Assembly (NCBI GenBank): GCA_910578345.1
Contig: CAJTRA010000014.1
Span: forward strand, 29,238-93,237
Origin: an uncultured Lachnospiraceae bacterium
Lineage (GTDB): Bacteria > Bacillota > Clostridia > Lachnospirales > Lachnospiraceae
DNA length: 64,000 nt
Reading direction: 5' to 3'
Both the position numbers and the translations under genes were made by a program. This document shows, piece by piece, positions 8,795 to 21,283 of the stretch. The notes below the pieces were generated by a model, which worked only from the letters and a program-made list of their open reading frames with translations, was not told the DNA's origin and did not search any database. Position 1 is the first letter of the stretch. Each line of letters starts with the position of its first letter.

Positions 8795-9418
8795 TCAATT
8801 TGCGACAGAATCCAAAGAAAGCGCTTTTGTAATCGCATCTGTCCCAAACCCTCTGCGATATAAATAGCCGAACATCTTCTGCTGTTCCTGCCTTGTAGCA
8901 GTCTCAATACAGAATTTCTTCTTTCTGAGCAATCCACTGATCATAGCTGCCTCATCCTGCTCTACGCCAAGCAGATCCAGTTCTTCAAAAGCACGCTGAA
9001 TCAGATCGCGCTGAATCCCCTTCCGCAGCAGATCAGTCTCAATACGCCTCCTGCTCTTATTGCCGATATGATACTCTATAAAATTCTTCGCATAACGAAA
9101 GTCATCAACATACCCATAGGATTCCATATACGCAATCGCTTCGTCAATACATTCCTGCGGGTAGTCTCCTTGCAGCAGCTTATCCATCAACTGCTTTCTC
9201 GTATAATCCCTGGATTGGAGCAGGTTCATGCAGCGAAGTTTCGCCCGCTTAGGCAAAAGATCTGTCATGATCTCCTGATAACTTCCCACAGAGATTTCCT
9301 GTCCTTCCCTGAGATGAAAACGGCGCAGTTCCCCCTTGTACAATACAAAGGCAGACTGCCCGTCTATATCAATACGGCTGCGTGATCTCGATATATCACA
9401 TATTTGTGTTATGATCAT
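8795..9418 (-). CDS. recX: Regulatory protein RecX
   Basis: 207 residues, mostly helical, with the three repeated three-helix units of RecX (visible cores SRDYTRKQLMDKL, GNKSRRRIETDLLRKGI and RQEQQKMFGYLYRRGF). RecX binds RecA filaments and limits their activity. It starts 14 bases after the recA stop codon with GGAG seven bases before the ATG, so it is co-transcribed with recA and under the same SOS control. Confidence 0.9.
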   Translation of the reverse strand: MIITQICDISRSRSRIDIDGQSAFVLYKGELRRFHLREGQEISVGSYQEIMTDLLPKRAKLRCMNLLQSRDYTRKQLMDKLLQGDYPQECIDEAIAYMESYGYVDDFRYAKNFIEYHIGNKSRRRIETDLLRKGIQRDLIQRAFEELDLLGVEQDEAAMISGLLRKKKFCIETATRQEQQKMFGYLYRRGFGTDAITKALSLDSVAN

Positions 9419-9432
9419 GATCGTTCTCCATC

Positions 9433-10506
9433 TTACTTCGCCGCCTTAGCCTTATCGCTCTCTGCCTTCTTCTCTTCCACCGGTGTCTCTTCGGCTTTCT
9501 GTCCTGCATCCGCATCCAAGTTAAATAATTCCCTCACTCGACTCTCTATCTCAGCACATACTGCCTGGTTATCACGCAGATACTGCTTCGCATTCTCTCT
9601 GCCCTGTCCGATCTTGTTGCCATCATAGGCATACCATGCGCCGCTCTTGTTGACAATGTTATTCGCGGCAGCAAGATCCAGGATATCTCCTACCACTGAA
9701 ATACCCTCTCCAAACATGATGTCAAATTCCGCCTCTTTAAACGGAGGTGCGATCTTATTCTTGACGACTTTCACTCTTGTCCTGTTGCCGATCACTTCCC
9801 CGCCCTGCTTTAAAGACTCGATTCTTCTCACATCCAGGCGCACAGAAGAGTAGAATTTCAGCGCGCGACCTCCGGTCGTCGTCTCCGGATTGCCAAACAT
9901 CACGCCTACTTTCTCACGCAGCTGGTTGATAAAAACTACCGTACAGTTTGATTTACTAATCACTGCCGTCAGCTTACGCAACGCCTGTGACATCAGTCTC
10001 GCCTGCAGTCCGACATGACTGTCTCCCATATCTCCATCAATCTCCGCTTTCGGGACAAGCGCCGCCACAGAGTCCACCACAATAATATCTACTGCGCCGG
10101 AACGCACCATCGTCTCCGTAATCTCCAACGCCTGTTCACCACAGTCCGGCTGGGAGATATAAAGATTATCGATGTCTACTCCAATGTTCTTCGCATACAC
10201 AGGGTCAAGCGCATGTTCCGCATCAATAAAACCTGCGATGCCGCCGCGCTTCTGTACTTCTGCGATCATATGTAATGTAACCGTAGTCTTACCGCTTGAC
10301 TCCGGTCCATAGATCTCCACAATCCTTCCCTTCGGAATTCCTCCGAGTCCCAGGGCCAGATCCAGACTCAAAGATCCTGTTGGGATTGTCTCTACATTCA
10401 TCTGTACAGAAGGGTCACCCAGCTTCATCACAGCGCCCTTACCAAACTGTTTCTCTATCTGCACCAAAGCCGCATCCAATGCTTTTAATTTCTCATTTTT
10501 CTCCAT
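9433..10506 (-). CDS. recA: Recombinase RecA
   Basis: 357 residues. RecA forms filaments on single-stranded DNA, drives strand exchange, and triggers LexA self-cleavage. Visible features are the Walker A GPESSGKT near residues 65-72, the LRKLTAVISKSNCTVVFINQLREK core, and the GNPETTTGGRALKF segment that includes loop L2. The C-terminal tail is acidic and lysine-rich, as usual. Upstream are a consensus promoter and two LexA boxes; recX follows immediately. Confidence 0.98.
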   Translation of the reverse strand: MEKNEKLKALDAALVQIEKQFGKGAVMKLGDPSVQMNVETIPTGSLSLDLALGLGGIPKGRIVEIYGPESSGKTTVTLHMIAEVQKRGGIAGFIDAEHALDPVYAKNIGVDIDNLYISQPDCGEQALEITETMVRSGAVDIIVVDSVAALVPKAEIDGDMGDSHVGLQARLMSQALRKLTAVISKSNCTVVFINQLREKVGVMFGNPETTTGGRALKFYSSVRLDVRRIESLKQGGEVIGNRTRVKVVKNKIAPPFKEAEFDIMFGEGISVVGDILDLAAANNIVNKSGAWYAYDGNKIGQGRENAKQYLRDNQAVCAEIESRVRELFNLDADAGQKAEETPVEEKKAESDKAKAAK

Positions 10507-10527
10507 GTCCTGTTCTCCTTTTCTCTA

Positions 10528-10575
10528 GAACATCTGTTCTTATAGTATACTAAAACAAATGTTCGATTTTGTCAA
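10528..10575 (-). promoter_or_regulatory. recA promoter with two LexA (SOS) boxes
   Basis: On the minus strand a perfect TTGACA (10570-10575) is followed after 17 bases by TAGTAT (10547-10552). A perfect Firmicute LexA box GAAC-ATCT-GTTC lies at 10528-10539, just downstream of the -10. A second, one-mismatch box (CGAACATTTGTTTT on the minus strand, core 10553-10564) sits in the promoter spacer. Repressor bound at either would block transcription of recA-recX. Confidence 0.85.
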
Positions 10576-10847
10576 TATCATTTTATAGATTGATCATGCA
10601 TCTCAGCTGGACATCCTAGATGTGAGGAACCTGCATCAGCACAAACACATATTACCACATTATATGTCCAATAAATGACACTTCAAGCCTCCTTTCTCAA
10701 AAAAATTTGAAATCATGGAAATCATGGCGAAATGCCTGATATGCTTAATAGAATTCCATTCTCCAGATAAATATAGTGTACCAAAAAAACAGGAAACGTG
10801 CAATATTTTTACATAGAAGCAGACGCATGGCACGTCATCATTCTTTC
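10576..10847. other. Intergenic stretch between the MscS channel gene and recA with no recognised feature
   Basis: About 270 bases, AT-rich toward the channel gene. I see no open frame with a ribosome binding site, no strong hairpin followed by T residues, and no RNA gene that I recognise. Confidence 0.5.
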
Positions 10848-11633
10848 TTACGCTGAATGATAATTGGAGATCGTCACTGTCTGATAAGGGATCTCGATAT
10901 TATGCTTACTGAATTCTCTGACCAAAGCGATCCGGATATCACTGCAAGCACGGAAACTGTCGTTCAAATTCTGCGTCCATATGATCGTCTTTAAGATAAC
11001 TCCATTCTGGGTATATCCGCTGGCCGTAACAACATTCGCCTCGGTATTCAGTGTCAGTTCATGCTCTACACAGATCCTGTGCATGATTGTGACCGCTTTC
11101 TCAATATCTGCACCGTATCCAATCTCTATCTCCACGTAATTGCCAATATTCTCCGTAAAATTGGTATTAATAACGACAGCAGAATCCATGACAGAATTCG
11201 GCACAATGCAGGTCTCACCGTTAAACTGATAGATCAGTGTATGGCGCAGTGTGACATCTTTCACCAATCCTTCTGCAATCACAGTCCCTCCCTGCATCAC
11301 CCTGATCTTTTCGTCTACATTATATGGTTTCGATACGGACAGGGAAATGCCGCTTATCACATTCCCCAATGCCTGTTGCGCGGCGAAAGTCGCAATCGCC
11401 AGAATCAAAGATCCACTCTGCAGAAGAACCTTACTGATATCCTTCGTCATCTCAAACTGCTGCGCCAGACTGTAAAATGCGATGATATCAATGATCACAT
11501 TGATCGCACTCTTTGTAAAACGCAGATGAACTGCCTTTGTCTTCTTCGCAATATATCGAAAAATCAGACTGACCAGATAATTTGAAACGATAATAATTAC
11601 AACAAAAATGCCGATTTTGGATAACAGGCTCAT
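10848..11633 (-). CDS. Small-conductance mechanosensitive channel (MscS family)
   Basis: 261 residues. The N-terminal part holds about three membrane helices; the pore helix region ATFAAQQALGNVISGISL shows the Ala/Gly pattern of MscS TM3. A beta domain with VDEKIRV and the cytoplasmic vestibule follow. MscS-like channels release solutes on osmotic downshock. The protein is shorter than E. coli MscS (286) but within family range. It stands alone, upstream of recA on the same strand. Confidence 0.88.
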   Translation of the reverse strand: MSLLSKIGIFVVIIIVSNYLVSLIFRYIAKKTKAVHLRFTKSAINVIIDIIAFYSLAQQFEMTKDISKVLLQSGSLILAIATFAAQQALGNVISGISLSVSKPYNVDEKIRVMQGGTVIAEGLVKDVTLRHTLIYQFNGETCIVPNSVMDSAVVINTNFTENIGNYVEIEIGYGADIEKAVTIMHRICVEHELTLNTEANVVTASGYTQNGVILKTIIWTQNLNDSFRACSDIRIALVREFSKHNIEIPYQTVTISNYHSA

Positions 11634-11758
11634 ACAGTTTTCCCCTTCTGTTAAGATTCTGCTAAGATTTTACACATATATAAAATAGCACAAAACAGAA
11701 GAAATGTACAGAAAGGGACAAAAAAAGATGCCTGAACCGCCGTCTGAATTTTTCATTC

Positions 11759-12535
11759 CTATCCCAACGCAACATCCAATATCATCATCAGCACAAATCC
11801 AGCCGCAGCGCCAATCGTGCCGATATTGCTGTGTTCTCCCGTCTGGGACTCCGGGATCAGTTCCTCCACCACCACATAGATCATGGCGCCTGCGGCAAAA
11901 GCCAGCAGATAGGAAAGTGCCGGCACGATCTGCTCCGCCAGCAGAATCGTGACCGCAGCAGCGATCGGTTCCACAATACCTGATAATGACCCATAGACAA
12001 AAGCACGCCACCTGCTCATCCCCTCGCTTCTAAGCGGCATGGAGATGATAGCGCCTTCCGGAAAGTTCTGGATCGCGATCCCCACTGCCAGTGTGAACGC
12101 CCCCGCCATAGTGATGCCGGTATTTCCCAGCAGTGCTCCTGCAAAAGTAACTCCCACCGACATACCTTCTGGAATATTGTGCAGCGTCACTGCCAGGACA
12201 AGCATCGTTGTTTTTTTTAAATTGGCCTCCAAACCTTCTGGTTCTGCGCTCTCCAGATGCTGATGCGGCACCAGACTATCCAGCCCTAATAAGAACGCAA
12301 TGCCTCCCAGAAATCCTACGGAGGCTGGAATCCAGGCAACCTTTCCCTGCTCTGCCGCCATGTCGATCGCCGGGATCAGCAAAGACCACACGGAAGCCGC
12401 GATCATCACCCCGGAAGCAAATCCAAGAAGCATCTTCTCCAGCTTCCTGTTCATTTCGCGCCTCATCCAGAATACCATTGCCGAACCAAGCGTCGTCCCT
12501 GCAAAAGGGATCAATAATCCAAGTGCAAGCTGCAT
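11759..12535 (-). CDS. ZIP-family divalent metal transporter
   Basis: 258 residues and about eight membrane helices. The metal-binding helices carry HNIPEG and QNFPEG, the signature pair of ZIP/ZupT proteins, and a His-containing loop (PHQHLES) lies between helices 3 and 4. Such proteins import zinc and sometimes iron or manganese. No metal-responsive operator was recognised upstream. Confidence 0.9.
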   Translation of the reverse strand: MQLALGLLIPFAGTTLGSAMVFWMRREMNRKLEKMLLGFASGVMIAASVWSLLIPAIDMAAEQGKVAWIPASVGFLGGIAFLLGLDSLVPHQHLESAEPEGLEANLKKTTMLVLAVTLHNIPEGMSVGVTFAGALLGNTGITMAGAFTLAVGIAIQNFPEGAIISMPLRSEGMSRWRAFVYGSLSGIVEPIAAAVTILLAEQIVPALSYLLAFAAGAMIYVVVEELIPESQTGEHSNIGTIGAAAGFVLMMILDVALG

Positions 12536-12747
12536 ATCATTATCCCGCCTTTCCCTTTATGAGCAACCTCCGAATCTCTTTTGTATCATCCAACATCATT
12601 TCCCCATCTGCTAAAACAATATACCACTTCTTATTTCCAGGATGCGTACACTGTATTATTTTATGCGCTTATCATGAAAATGGCATCTGTCCGGTCAGCA
12701 CTTTTTACAAATAGAGATTGGCATCTTCCTTTGGCCAGAACCGTACT

Positions 12748-13350
12748 CTATTCGTATCCCAGCTCCACCAGCACTGCCCGACAGGGTGCTCCGTCCAAAC
12801 CACCCAGATTGATCGGCGCAGCATTCAGGAAATATACGCCTTCTTCCACCTCTCCTAACCGGAGGCCTTCTAGCAACGTAACTTCTGCTCCCAGCAGCTG
12901 CAAATGTACGTCCCGTGAATCTTCTTCCGGTCCTACCGTCTGTGATTCATTACCCAGAAGCAGGATACCCGCCTCCGCAAAGACCCTGGCGGCCTCCAGG
13001 GAAACTACTGCCTGTCCCTTGATTAAGATCCGCTTCCTGCTCCGACGGTCCGTCTCCCTGGCTTTCTGCAGGATGGCAATCGCATCCCCTGCCGTGACAA
13101 CGCCGGTATGTTCCGCCACATAGGCGATTCCGATATAGCGGCTAAGGTCCATCTTGTCTATGGTCTTTCCCTGCTCATAGAAGTGGAACGGCGCATCCAC
13201 ATGAGTGCCGTTATGGGCACACATGGAAAAAGCCGACAGATTACACTTGCCGCCTTCCGCAATCCTCATAACCGCCTGCATCTTCGGTGCAGGATCCCCC
13301 GGAAACACCTTGCTTCCAAAGACTTCCTGCGATATATCATAGATTCTCAT
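12748..13350 (-). CDS. Cyclase-family metal-dependent hydrolase (kynurenine formamidase-like)
   Basis: 200 residues. The HNGTHVDAPFHF motif (HxGTHxDxPxH) gives the metal ligands of the cyclase/KynB family, which hydrolyses N-formylkynurenine or related amides and lactones. The rest of the pathway for tryptophan breakdown is absent here, so the true substrate is open. It is transcribed away from the Lhr helicase gene across a 204-base gap. Confidence 0.85.
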   Translation of the reverse strand: MRIYDISQEVFGSKVFPGDPAPKMQAVMRIAEGGKCNLSAFSMCAHNGTHVDAPFHFYEQGKTIDKMDLSRYIGIAYVAEHTGVVTAGDAIAILQKARETDRRSRKRILIKGQAVVSLEAARVFAEAGILLLGNESQTVGPEEDSRDVHLQLLGAEVTLLEGLRLGEVEEGVYFLNAAPINLGGLDGAPCRAVLVELGYE

Positions 13351-13472
13351 AGTTTTCCTCCCTCTGCCAATTTACTCCGCTTCTATCCAATATAGCATAA
13401 AATGAAAAAAATAGCTATTGTTACGCTTCGCACCTTTTTGTTTTTCCGGTTCCTGCTTCCTTCCCGGAAATC

Positions 13473-13501
13473 TTGAAGCCGCCGCTGTGTCATGCTATAG
13501 T
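13473..13501 (+). promoter_or_regulatory. Probable promoter of the Lhr helicase gene
   Basis: TTGAAG (13473-13478), 17 bases, then TATAGT (13496-13501) preceded by TGC, an extended -10. It is 54 bases upstream of the ATG. Confidence 0.55.
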
Positions 13502-13554
13502 AGTATTACACGAGTCCGGATTCATCAAACAGGAAAGTCAGGAGTATCAAAATC

Positions 13555-17832
<4,278 letters not shown>

Positions 17833-17870
17833 AAACCAACGCAGGGCATCCCGGTACGCCGTACTGAAAA

Positions 17871-18686
17871 CTAATCTTCCAGGGCACGTCTGGCCTCGGC
17901 CACAACCTCCCTGTCCGTCCGGAAAATGCTGTACTCGCTCATGGCCGGGATCCCCATGGGCACCCCTTCCCGGCGATAGACCATTCCGCTGTCCAGGATC
18001 TTCTTGGCAGACAGATGAAAAGCCGTGATGTCCGTCTGTGCCCGGAATGTTCGAATCACCTCCGGCGTCACGCCCGCGCCCGCCATGATCTGCGGTCTTT
18101 TTACCTGCTTATGGGGATGCGCCTCCTCCTTGTCCTGCTGCACTCCCTCTTTGCAGACATTCTGCCTCTGCAGACTGCACAGCTTCTGAAGCAGCGGCAT
18201 CCCCTTCACACAATCGCTCTCCTGCCCGGATGTGAGGATCGTATCGATCCCCAGTTCCCACGCCTGTTCGTAAGTCCGGATCGGATCCGCGCACACATCG
18301 AAAGCGCGGTGCAGTGTGATCTTCATCCCGTCTGCCGCCTCCATCAGCTCCCGCATCTGCTCCATATGAAGACTGCCGTCTTCTTTCAGGCAGCCGATCA
18401 CAATGCCATCCGCACCGGCCTCGCGGAACAGCTCCACCTCTCTTCTGATGATCTGAAATTCATACGCTGTATAAAGAAAATCCCCAAAACGAGGCCTTAA
18501 CAATACTCTGACTGGCAGGTCACAGCATTCTTTCACCTGCTCATACAGGGCCAGGCTTGGCGACGTACCTCCTATGATCAGACCGGCACACAGCTCCAGA
18601 CGGTCCGCTTTGCCCAAAGCAGCTGCCAGGGCAGACTCTACACTATCAACACAGCACTCTAACGTATACTTTGTATGTTGTCCCAA
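17871..18686 (-). CDS. cutC: CutC family TIM-barrel protein
   Basis: 271 residues. The LECCVDSVESALAA start, RLELC, MIRPR-like VLLRPRFGDF and LHRAFD motifs identify CutC. The old link to copper tolerance is doubtful; the biochemical role is unsettled. The start is a TTG with AGGA seven bases upstream. A basic, Lys/Gln-rich insertion at about residues 172-197 lies before the AGAGV strand and is longer than I expect for the family. It follows the TfoX-domain gene by about 70 bases. Confidence 0.87.
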   Translation of the reverse strand: MGQHTKYTLECCVDSVESALAAALGKADRLELCAGLIIGGTSPSLALYEQVKECCDLPVRVLLRPRFGDFLYTAYEFQIIRREVELFREAGADGIVIGCLKEDGSLHMEQMRELMEAADGMKITLHRAFDVCADPIRTYEQAWELGIDTILTSGQESDCVKGMPLLQKLCSLQRQNVCKEGVQQDKEEAHPHKQVKRPQIMAGAGVTPEVIRTFRAQTDITAFHLSAKKILDSGMVYRREGVPMGIPAMSEYSIFRTDREVVAEARRALED

Positions 18687-18754
18687 ATCATCTTCCTCAC
18701 ATTTCTCATTTTACATCTCATGCTTGCCCGGCCTGCAAATCCGGCTCCGGCTTT

Positions 18755-19012
18755 CTACTTCTTATGCCACTGGTAGAATTCTTTCAAGTCGGCCTTCACA
18801 TCCTCCGGCAGAAGCGTCTTCTTTACTCCCTGGATCGCTCCCTCCAGCGCCAGCAATCTGTGGATGCAGGCAGTTTCATCGATCTCCTGGAGCTTAAGCC
18901 ATGCCTGTTTGGACCCGGCAGCTTTAAGATCTTCTTCGCTCATAATGCCCACCTGGTTAAGCTGCTCTTCCACAACTTTGCCGATATTCGGCAGCCTCGA
19001 TAACGCTCCCAT
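18755..19012 (-). CDS. TfoX C-terminal domain protein
   Basis: 85 residues from the chosen ATG. LPNIGKVVEEQLNQVGI followed by CIHRLLALEGAIQG matches the TfoX/Sxy C-terminal helix-hairpin domain; the N-terminal TfoX domain is missing. Stand-alone copies are common in Clostridia and their role is unknown, so competence control should not be assumed. An in-frame GTG at 19045 has AGGAG ten bases upstream, but the ATG at 19012 follows a stronger GGAGG at a better distance. Confidence 0.75.
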   Translation of the reverse strand: MGALSRLPNIGKVVEEQLNQVGIMSEEDLKAAGSKQAWLKLQEIDETACIHRLLALEGAIQGVKKTLLPEDVKADLKEFYQWHKK

Positions 19013-19090
19013 GCCCTTCTCCTCCAATCCTCCATCTTCGTACACTAAACGCCGCTCCTGTCTGCTCTGCGTTCTCTGACAGCGATTACA

Positions 19091-20116
19091 TCACTTCTCA
19101 GGAATCACGATATACTTTCCTTCTGCCCGAAGCGCCGGATCTGACAGTACACTCGCTAACTCTTCCAAACCGATCGTCCTGCACACCATGCTCTCCACAT
19201 CAAGTCTGCCGGAATCAATCAACTGCAATGCCCTGCTCTGTGTACAGGGATTGATATAGGATGCTTTCAAGGTCAATTCCTTCTGGAAAACCTGGAAAGG
19301 CTTTACCGCAATATGTGCATCCGGTTTCGTCAGGCCAAACAGCATCACCGTTCCTTTGTTTCCCACCAGATCGATTGCCTGTTCCATTGTCGCCGGAAGT
19401 CCCGCGCACTCGATTACTGTGCGGATCCATGTCATGCCTGCTTCCTTCAGGCACGCCTTTACATCCTCATGCAGTGGATCGATACAGACATCAGCGCCAA
19501 GCTTCCTGCCCATATCCCGCTTCTTCTCCACAGGTTCAAGCAGCGCTACCTTCGCCGCACCTGCCAGCTTTGCTAACTGAAGCATCAGCATGCCGATCAT
19601 GCCGCCACCGATCACTACAACCTGACTGCCCGGTCTGATCTCACACATATCAATGCCATGAAGACAGCACGCTACCGGTTCCGCCATTGCACCCTGCTCA
19701 AATGTGGTGTTATCGCCCAGACGGTATACCTGACTCTCATTCACCACACAGTACTCTGCAAATCCACCATTCTCCGTCGTACCATACCCGATCATATGCT
19801 CGCAGAAATGCACTTCCCCATTTCTACAGAAATCACAGGCGCCGCAATAACAGTTTGGATCAATGCAAACTCTGTCTCCGGCCTGAAATCCTTTCACCTC
19901 GGAGCCTGTCTGCGTAATGACCCCCGCAAACTCATGACCTAAGATTGTGGGCGGATGCACTTCTGCGGCGCCTTGATCCCCTTCATAAATATGGACATCC
20001 GTGCCGCAAATCCCACATGCTTTCACCTGGATCACTACCTCTTTCGGCCCAGGCTTTGGCATCTCTGTCTGCTCAACCCTCAGATCATGTTTCCCGTAAA
20101 AAACTGCGCTTTTCAT
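19091..20116 (-). CDS. Zinc-dependent alcohol/polyol dehydrogenase (MDR family)
   Basis: 341 residues. CGICGTD and GHEFAG give the catalytic zinc ligands, and four cysteines in NCYCGACDFCRNGEVHFC bind the structural zinc. VVVIGGGMIG is the nucleotide-binding loop. It resembles sorbitol/threonine dehydrogenases and oxidises a secondary alcohol with NAD(P); the substrate is unknown. An upstream ATG at 20182 is in frame, but GGAGGAAGG precedes the ATG at 20116, which gives the usual N-terminus. Confidence 0.88.
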   Translation of the reverse strand: MKSAVFYGKHDLRVEQTEMPKPGPKEVVIQVKACGICGTDVHIYEGDQGAAEVHPPTILGHEFAGVITQTGSEVKGFQAGDRVCIDPNCYCGACDFCRNGEVHFCEHMIGYGTTENGGFAEYCVVNESQVYRLGDNTTFEQGAMAEPVACCLHGIDMCEIRPGSQVVVIGGGMIGMLMLQLAKLAGAAKVALLEPVEKKRDMGRKLGADVCIDPLHEDVKACLKEAGMTWIRTVIECAGLPATMEQAIDLVGNKGTVMLFGLTKPDAHIAVKPFQVFQKELTLKASYINPCTQSRALQLIDSGRLDVESMVCRTIGLEELASVLSDPALRAEGKYIVIPEK

Positions 20117-20203
20117 CGTATACCTTCCTCCTTTTTCCGCTCTATCCCTATATCTGGGTATCTGTTTTATCTTTGTCCTCACCCATCACCATAGTTCCTT
20201 ATT

Positions 20204-20232
20204 ATTATATACCAAAAAAATACGACCCTCAA
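20204..20232 (-). promoter_or_regulatory. Probable promoter of the alcohol dehydrogenase gene
   Basis: On the minus strand TTGAGG (20227-20232), 17 bases, then a perfect TATAAT (20204-20209), giving a leader of about 80 bases. Confidence 0.6.
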
Positions 20233-20316
20233 CTTTTTCCCACACAAACCAGTCTGCCCTGCCAATTTCATACAAAACTACAAAATCCTACTCAAACAAA
20301 ATGCGAAATCAATATG

Positions 20317-20392
20317 ACAAGACACTTGTTTGTACAAAAATCCATTTACACGTATAGAAAATACTTACAAGGACACGTTAATGTTGTATGAT
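20317..20392 (+). promoter_or_regulatory. Tandem promoters and palindrome upstream of the Spo0A-C-like gene
   Basis: Promoter one is TTGTAC (20330-20335), 17 bases, TATAGA (20353-20358). Promoter two is TTACAA (20365-20370), 16 bases, TATGAT (20387-20392). A perfect inverted repeat ACAAG-ACA-CTTGT (20317-20329) abuts the first -35 and may be an operator. Confidence 0.45.
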
Positions 20393-20434
20393 AGGATTAA
20401 ACCGAAAATGGTATGAGCGCGGAAAGGAAAAAAT

Positions 20435-20668
20435 ATGAATCAAGACAAAAAGAAAAAAATCTCTGAACATTTACGTACCATCGCAAAACAGGAAGGAATC
20501 ACAGAGAATGAAGTCAGAAATGAAATCGCATACGCCGTTTCCATCGCTCTGAAAAGCAAGGATCCTAAGATCCAGAATTTTTGGAAAATGATTCCCTGCG
20601 AGGGCGAAACCCCAACGATCGAAGAGATCATCGACTTCATCGTGACACGAATGGCCGCGCAACAATAA
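20435..20668 (+). CDS. Small protein resembling the Spo0A C-terminal DNA-binding region
   Basis: 77 residues, helical and charged. By eye it lines up with the last 70 or so residues of Spo0A: TIAKQEGITENEVRNEI over TIAKKYQTTSSRVERAI, then a DP-x-IQ-x-FW stretch, then PTIEEIIDFI over PTNSEFIALI. There is no receiver domain and the first part of the Spo0A-C fold is missing. Short stand-alone proteins of this kind occur in Clostridia; function unknown. GGAAAGG lies about 9 bases before the ATG. It converges on an XRE regulator. The family call rests on pattern matching, not a search. Confidence 0.6.
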   Translation: MNQDKKKKISEHLRTIAKQEGITENEVRNEIAYAVSIALKSKDPKIQNFWKMIPCEGETPTIEEIIDFIVTRMAAQQ

Positions 20669-20672
20669 CAAA

Positions 20673-20711
20673 GTAAGAGCAGAACATTTCAGGCAAATGT
20701 CCTGCTCTTAC
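20673..20711. terminator. Long hairpin between convergent Spo0A-C-like and XRE genes
   Basis: GTAAGAGCAG-A-ACATTT pairs with AAATGT-C-CTGCTCTTAC, a stem of 16 pairs with one mismatch and a 5-base loop. It begins 5 bases after the stop codon of the plus-strand gene. No T-run follows on the plus strand; on the minus strand TTTGTTATTG follows. It probably terminates in both directions, better for the XRE gene. Confidence 0.6.
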
Positions 20712-20793
20712 CCAGATAACCCCTGTAAAATTCATGATTACGCTTACCATAACAGGTAAAAGCAACTTAACTACATCGTTAGAATAAAGAGCG

Positions 20794-21129
20794 CTACTTC
20801 TTTACCATGCGCAGCATATAAGCAAGTACTCTGTCCATAAAGGCATCTTTCTGCTCCTTATTACAATTCGCTATGTAATAGTCCACATCAAAATCCTTTT
20901 TCAGACAGGCTCCTGTGATCAGATAGGTGGGATCGATCCCATACTCGTGATACAAGATCAACAGCTTATCTGCCGACAGTCCAGTAGCACCCGATTCATA
21001 TTTCCGGTAGTGCTCTTCTGATACGCCGAGTGAAACCGCAATTTCTGCCTGCGTTCTTCCAAGATTATTTCTGGCTTCCCGCAGACGCTTTCCCACCTGA
21101 ATGTTTGCCTCTTTCCTGTAATCATCCAT
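20794..21129 (-). CDS. XRE-family helix-turn-helix regulator
   Basis: 111 residues. The N-terminal HTH (about residues 10-66) reads VGKRLREARNNLGRTQAEIAVSLGVSEEHYRKYESG, typical of XRE/Cro repressors; the C-terminal 45 residues have no domain I recognise. GGGAGGTGG precedes the ATG. It lies 154 bases downstream of spoIVB on the same strand, in the place where spo0A is found in many relatives. A 10-base palindrome (21214-21223) upstream may be its operator. Targets unknown. Confidence 0.82.
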   Translation of the reverse strand: MDDYRKEANIQVGKRLREARNNLGRTQAEIAVSLGVSEEHYRKYESGATGLSADKLLILYHEYGIDPTYLITGACLKKDFDVDYYIANCNKEQKDAFMDRVLAYMLRMVKK

Positions 21130-21213
21130 AATTTTCCACCTCCCTATAGAAAATCATAGCAATACACGGGCAAAACATACAGAATGTAAAATGACCAAAT
21201 TTTTAGCACTTTC

Positions 21214-21230
21214 TAACCGGTTATCGGTTA
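21214..21230 (-). promoter_or_regulatory. Candidate operator upstream of the XRE gene
   Basis: TAACCGGTTA is a perfect palindrome followed directly by a further half site (T)CGGTTA. It is about 85 bases upstream of the XRE start codon. The spacing and symmetry suit a dimeric repressor, but no footprint or second copy supports this. Confidence 0.3.
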
Positions 21231-21283
21231 TTTTATATTGATCCTCCCTCTTTTTGAAAGCAAACGAGAAAGATCCTGGAAAC

